Shown here: positions 4,050 to 5,701 of the stretch, piece after piece
Layout of the letters: each line of letters starts with the position of its first letter
How positions within the stretch are numbered: position 1 is the stretch's first letter
Source: an uncultured bacterium
Lineage (GTDB): Bacteria; Cyanobacteriota; Vampirovibrionia; Gastranaerophilales; Gastranaerophilaceae
NCBI GenBank assembly: GCA_905216055.1
Contig: CAJMSH010000020.1
Coordinates: 1-5,701, forward strand
DNA: 5,701 nucleotides
Direction: 5' to 3'
Made by a program: the position numbers and the translations under genes
The notes under the pieces: generated by a model
What the model was told of the DNA's origin: nothing
The model's database searches: none
What the model saw: the letters and a program-made list of their open reading frames with translations, nothing else

Positions 4050-4673
4050 TTACCTTCCTTTCTTTTTATTCCATTTATTTGTGTACGGTTCGAACCATTG
4101 AAGATTTTTGTATTCCTCAAGTTCGGTCAGTCTGTTTCCATAAATCAAAATACGCTTGGGTTCAAGTTGTTTTAACATTTCTTTAAACCCTTGCATAAAG
4201 AGTTTTTCTGCATTTTTATCGTTGAGGATTCCGACTGTTCCGATTGCAACAATAGAATTTTTAGGAATACCAAGGAATGCGTATTTATAACTGGATTCAT
4301 TTGACCAACTGATTGTTGGAATAACTTTTATTCCCTTACTTTGCCAGTAAGCGGCACACCAACGGTTTCTGTAAACCTGCCAAATTTGAAACGCTTCGGG
4401 GTAATTTGTGTACATTGAAAAATCAGGAGACAAAACTCCATCGTATTTTTTCAATTCTTCTATTTGAGAGTCAGCGTTTTTCCAACATCTTTCAAACCTG
4501 TAATCATCCAAGAAAAAGTGTGCCGTTCCGTTTCTGTTGGAATCTACCCGATAAGGGATGAGTTCTTTTACATCAAACTCATCCGGGGTAATATCGGGTA
4601 TGCCATAGGAATTGGAGGAGGCAAAGAAACCTTTTTCAACATTTTGTACGTTTAATAAATCTCTCCAAGACAT
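4050..4673 (-). CDS. DUF4417 domain protein
   Basis: This 207-residue protein contains the typical DUF4417 signatures in order: an IPYRV strand, AHFFLDDYRFERCW (about 50-63), GVLSPDFSMYTNYP, QIWQVYRNRWCAAYWQSKGIKVIPTISW (about 97-125), a VAIGTVG strand and LEPKRILIYG near the end. The family is common in phages and mobile elements of Gram-positive and gut bacteria. No biochemical role is established that I know of. A TTG at 4679 would extend it by two residues and overlap the upstream gene. The ATG at 4673 is preferred because AAGGTGG lies seven bases before it. It follows the 80-residue gene by 2 nt and is coupled to the 3493-4047 gene, so the three form one translational unit. Confidence 0.85.
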   Translation of the reverse strand: MSWRDLLNVQNVEKGFFASSNSYGIPDITPDEFDVKELIPYRVDSNRNGTAHFFLDDYRFERCWKNADSQIEELKKYDGVLSPDFSMYTNYPEAFQIWQVYRNRWCAAYWQSKGIKVIPTISWSNESSYKYAFLGIPKNSIVAIGTVGILNDKNAEKLFMQGFKEMLKQLEPKRILIYGNRLTELEEYKNLQWFEPYTNKWNKKKGR

Positions 4674-4675
4674 AT

Positions 4676-4918
4676 TCAATCCACCTTATTAAATTTTTTA
4701 ATTAACGATTTCAGTCTCCGCTGATCCCTTTTAGACATTGAAGATTTGTATTTTTGAGCGATTTCAATAATCTGCTCTGCATAATTGCCGGCTTTTTCTA
4801 AATCTTCTTTGTCCTGAATAATTGAGGAAGCCTCTTGATTTTCAATCTTAGTCTGACCGTACCTCGCAATTTGCGAGATACAGTCAAATAAAGATTTAAT
4901 CATTGCAGAAAACCACAT
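4676..4918 (-). CDS. Small helical phage protein, unknown
   Basis: This 80-residue protein is not recognised. After a short hydrophobic N-terminus (MWFSAMIKSLFDCISQIA), too amphipathic for a clear membrane segment, it is predicted to be helical and highly charged. It ends in the very basic stretch SKRDQRRLKSLIKKFNK. It starts 4 nt after the stop of the 96-residue gene, and its GAGGAA site lies in the end of that gene. The stop is 2 nt before the DUF4417 start. Its place soon after the endolysin makes a lysis-related role (spanin- or holin-like) conceivable. The absence of a convincing membrane or lipoprotein signal speaks against it. Confidence 0.72.
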   Translation of the reverse strand: MWFSAMIKSLFDCISQIARYGQTKIENQEASSIIQDKEDLEKAGNYAEQIIEIAQKYKSSMSKRDQRRLKSLIKKFNKVD

Positions 4919-4922
4919 CTGC

Positions 4923-5213
4923 TTATTTCCTCAAATCCGCAACTACGGTTAAGAGGTGATTTGCAAATGTTTCAATAGCGTTCACACCCTGATTAAAACA
5001 ATAATCGTCCAGAGCATTCGGAGAAGTTTTAATCTTTTCTTTCAGTTTTTTCAAACTGTCAAGAGCCGGCTGTGTTGCTTTTGCGAGATTTTCATAGAGT
5101 TTTGTAATATACTTGGGAACATTTTTTTCCGCAAGATTAATCACAAAAGGTTCAATGGCATCCCACAGTTCATTCAAGACTTTCCAGTCTTTAAGCCAAG
5201 AAAATAAACTCAT
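4923..5213 (-). CDS. Small phage protein following the endolysin, unknown
   Basis: This 96-residue, mainly helical protein has an aromatic N-terminus (SLFSWLKDWKVLNELWDAIEPF), a Lys-rich central helix (LKKLKEKIK) and a C-terminal part with YCFNQGVNAIETFANHLLTVVADLRK. It has no signal peptide or clear membrane segment, so a holin role is not supported. The start is set by AAAGGAG six bases upstream of ATG 5213. The first 23 nt overlap the end of the amidase gene in another frame, which indicates co-transcription and coupled translation. I do not recognise a family. Confidence 0.75.
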   Translation of the reverse strand: MSLFSWLKDWKVLNELWDAIEPFVINLAEKNVPKYITKLYENLAKATQPALDSLKKLKEKIKTSPNALDDYCFNQGVNAIETFANHLLTVVADLRK

Positions 5214-5701
5214 AATAGTCTCCTTTCTTAATAAACTTGTATTTGTTGGCTTTTATCTTGGTTCTGTACCAGGATATTTTTTGTCTGAGATATTTACCGA
5301 CACTATTCGTGGATAAATGCGGCAAATAATGCAGATAAGTAATATCTATCTTGCCTTCACGTTTGTTTTTGGCTCGTCTTTGGTCGAACTCATAATGCGT
5401 AAACACCGATTTTTCAGCAATTAAAATTCCGTATTTTACAGATAAATACCCTGCAAGGCAGCACAATGATTCAACCTGTTTTTGAGTAAGCGGATATTTT
5501 GTCTGTTTTTTATCTGTCGTAAAACCAGCCATTCCGCAGACAGATAATCCGATGCAACCAGTATTTCCGCCACCACAGTGCATTGCATAATTACCGTCAT
5601 AGCAATTTAGATTATCTTCAGGTCTATGTGTGCCTGCAAAAATTCTTCCATACTTATCTATACAATAGTGGTATGCTTTTAAATCAACATTGCAAGGGTA
5701 A
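5191..5701 (-). CDS. N-acetylmuramoyl-L-alanine amidase (endolysin), N-terminus outside the window
   Basis: The frame is open to the window edge, with 169 codons visible (the first complete codon ends at 5700). It shows the amidase_2 / T7 lysozyme-AmpD fold signatures: YHYCIDKYGRIFAG (visible residues 10-23), AMHCGGGNTGCIGLSVCGM (39-57) and THYEF...GKIDI (101-120). By analogy with AmpD, H102 and D119 would be zinc ligands, with K117 as the catalytic Lys. The first zinc His should lie in the missing N-terminal part. The enzyme would cut the MurNAc-L-Ala bond of peptidoglycan at host lysis. The ATG at 5583 is internal and not the true start. The C-terminal end is a short basic strand with no recognisable wall-binding domain. 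It overlaps the next gene by 23 nt. The many cysteines in the first half are unusual for an endolysin. Confidence 0.88.
   Translation of the reverse strand, partial: YPCNVDLKAYHYCIDKYGRIFAGTHRPEDNLNCYDGNYAMHCGGGNTGCIGLSVCGMAGFTTDKKQTKYPLTQKQVESLCCLAGYLSVKYGILIAEKSVFTHYEFDQRRAKNKREGKIDITYLHYLPHLSTNSVGKYLRQKISWYRTKIKANKYKFIKKGDYYEFIFLA

Noticed and set aside
4674..4679. TTG start giving a 209-residue DUF4417 protein
   Set aside because: The ATG at 4673 has a Shine-Dalgarno site at ideal distance, while the TTG would be too close to it.
5191..5583. Complete 130-residue protein starting at ATG 5583
   Set aside because: The frame is open upstream to the window edge and the upstream codons carry conserved amidase sequence, so this ATG is internal.

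Overview
This AT-rich window looks like part of a Mu-type (transposable) prophage or a closely related mobile element in a low-GC bacterium that uses Shine-Dalgarno signals. The phage assignment rests on a Mor-family transcription activator, a zinc amidase endolysin and a run of small, tightly spaced genes, several of unrecognised function. The host cannot be named from the sequence. A low-GC gut-type bacterium is a guess from base composition and from recalled relatives of some proteins.

Left part, + strand (1-950). An incomplete, stop-interrupted reading frame leads into a complete type II hammerhead self-cleaving ribozyme (170-234). All core nucleotides and all three stems can be traced. 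It sits just upstream of the ribosome binding site of a mor-like gene (256-567). The mor gene ends in an intrinsic terminator, and a sigma70-like promoter in the terminator tail drives a small Cys-containing protein gene (652-939). A bidirectional terminator hairpin (930-950) separates this gene from the convergent minus-strand genes.

Right part, - strand, transcribed from 5701 towards 971. The first five genes are packed with overlaps or gaps of a few bases: a partial N-acetylmuramoyl-L-alanine amidase (endolysin), two small unknown proteins, a DUF4417 protein and an MGGRGSGG-starting basic coiled-coil-like protein. Then come a DUF4268 protein and four further small unknown genes. This could be a lysis plus accessory region read as one operon.

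The second notable system is a 65-66 nt element found four times on the minus strand (1519-1583, 1867-1931, 2180-2244, 3426-3491). Each copy starts 0-12 nt after a stop codon and lies in the leader of the next gene. It has three conserved blocks at nearly fixed spacing, with variable sequence between. It could be a structured RNA, a protein-binding DNA site or a short leader-peptide frame. The evidence for each is set out below, and I do not recognise it as a named family.
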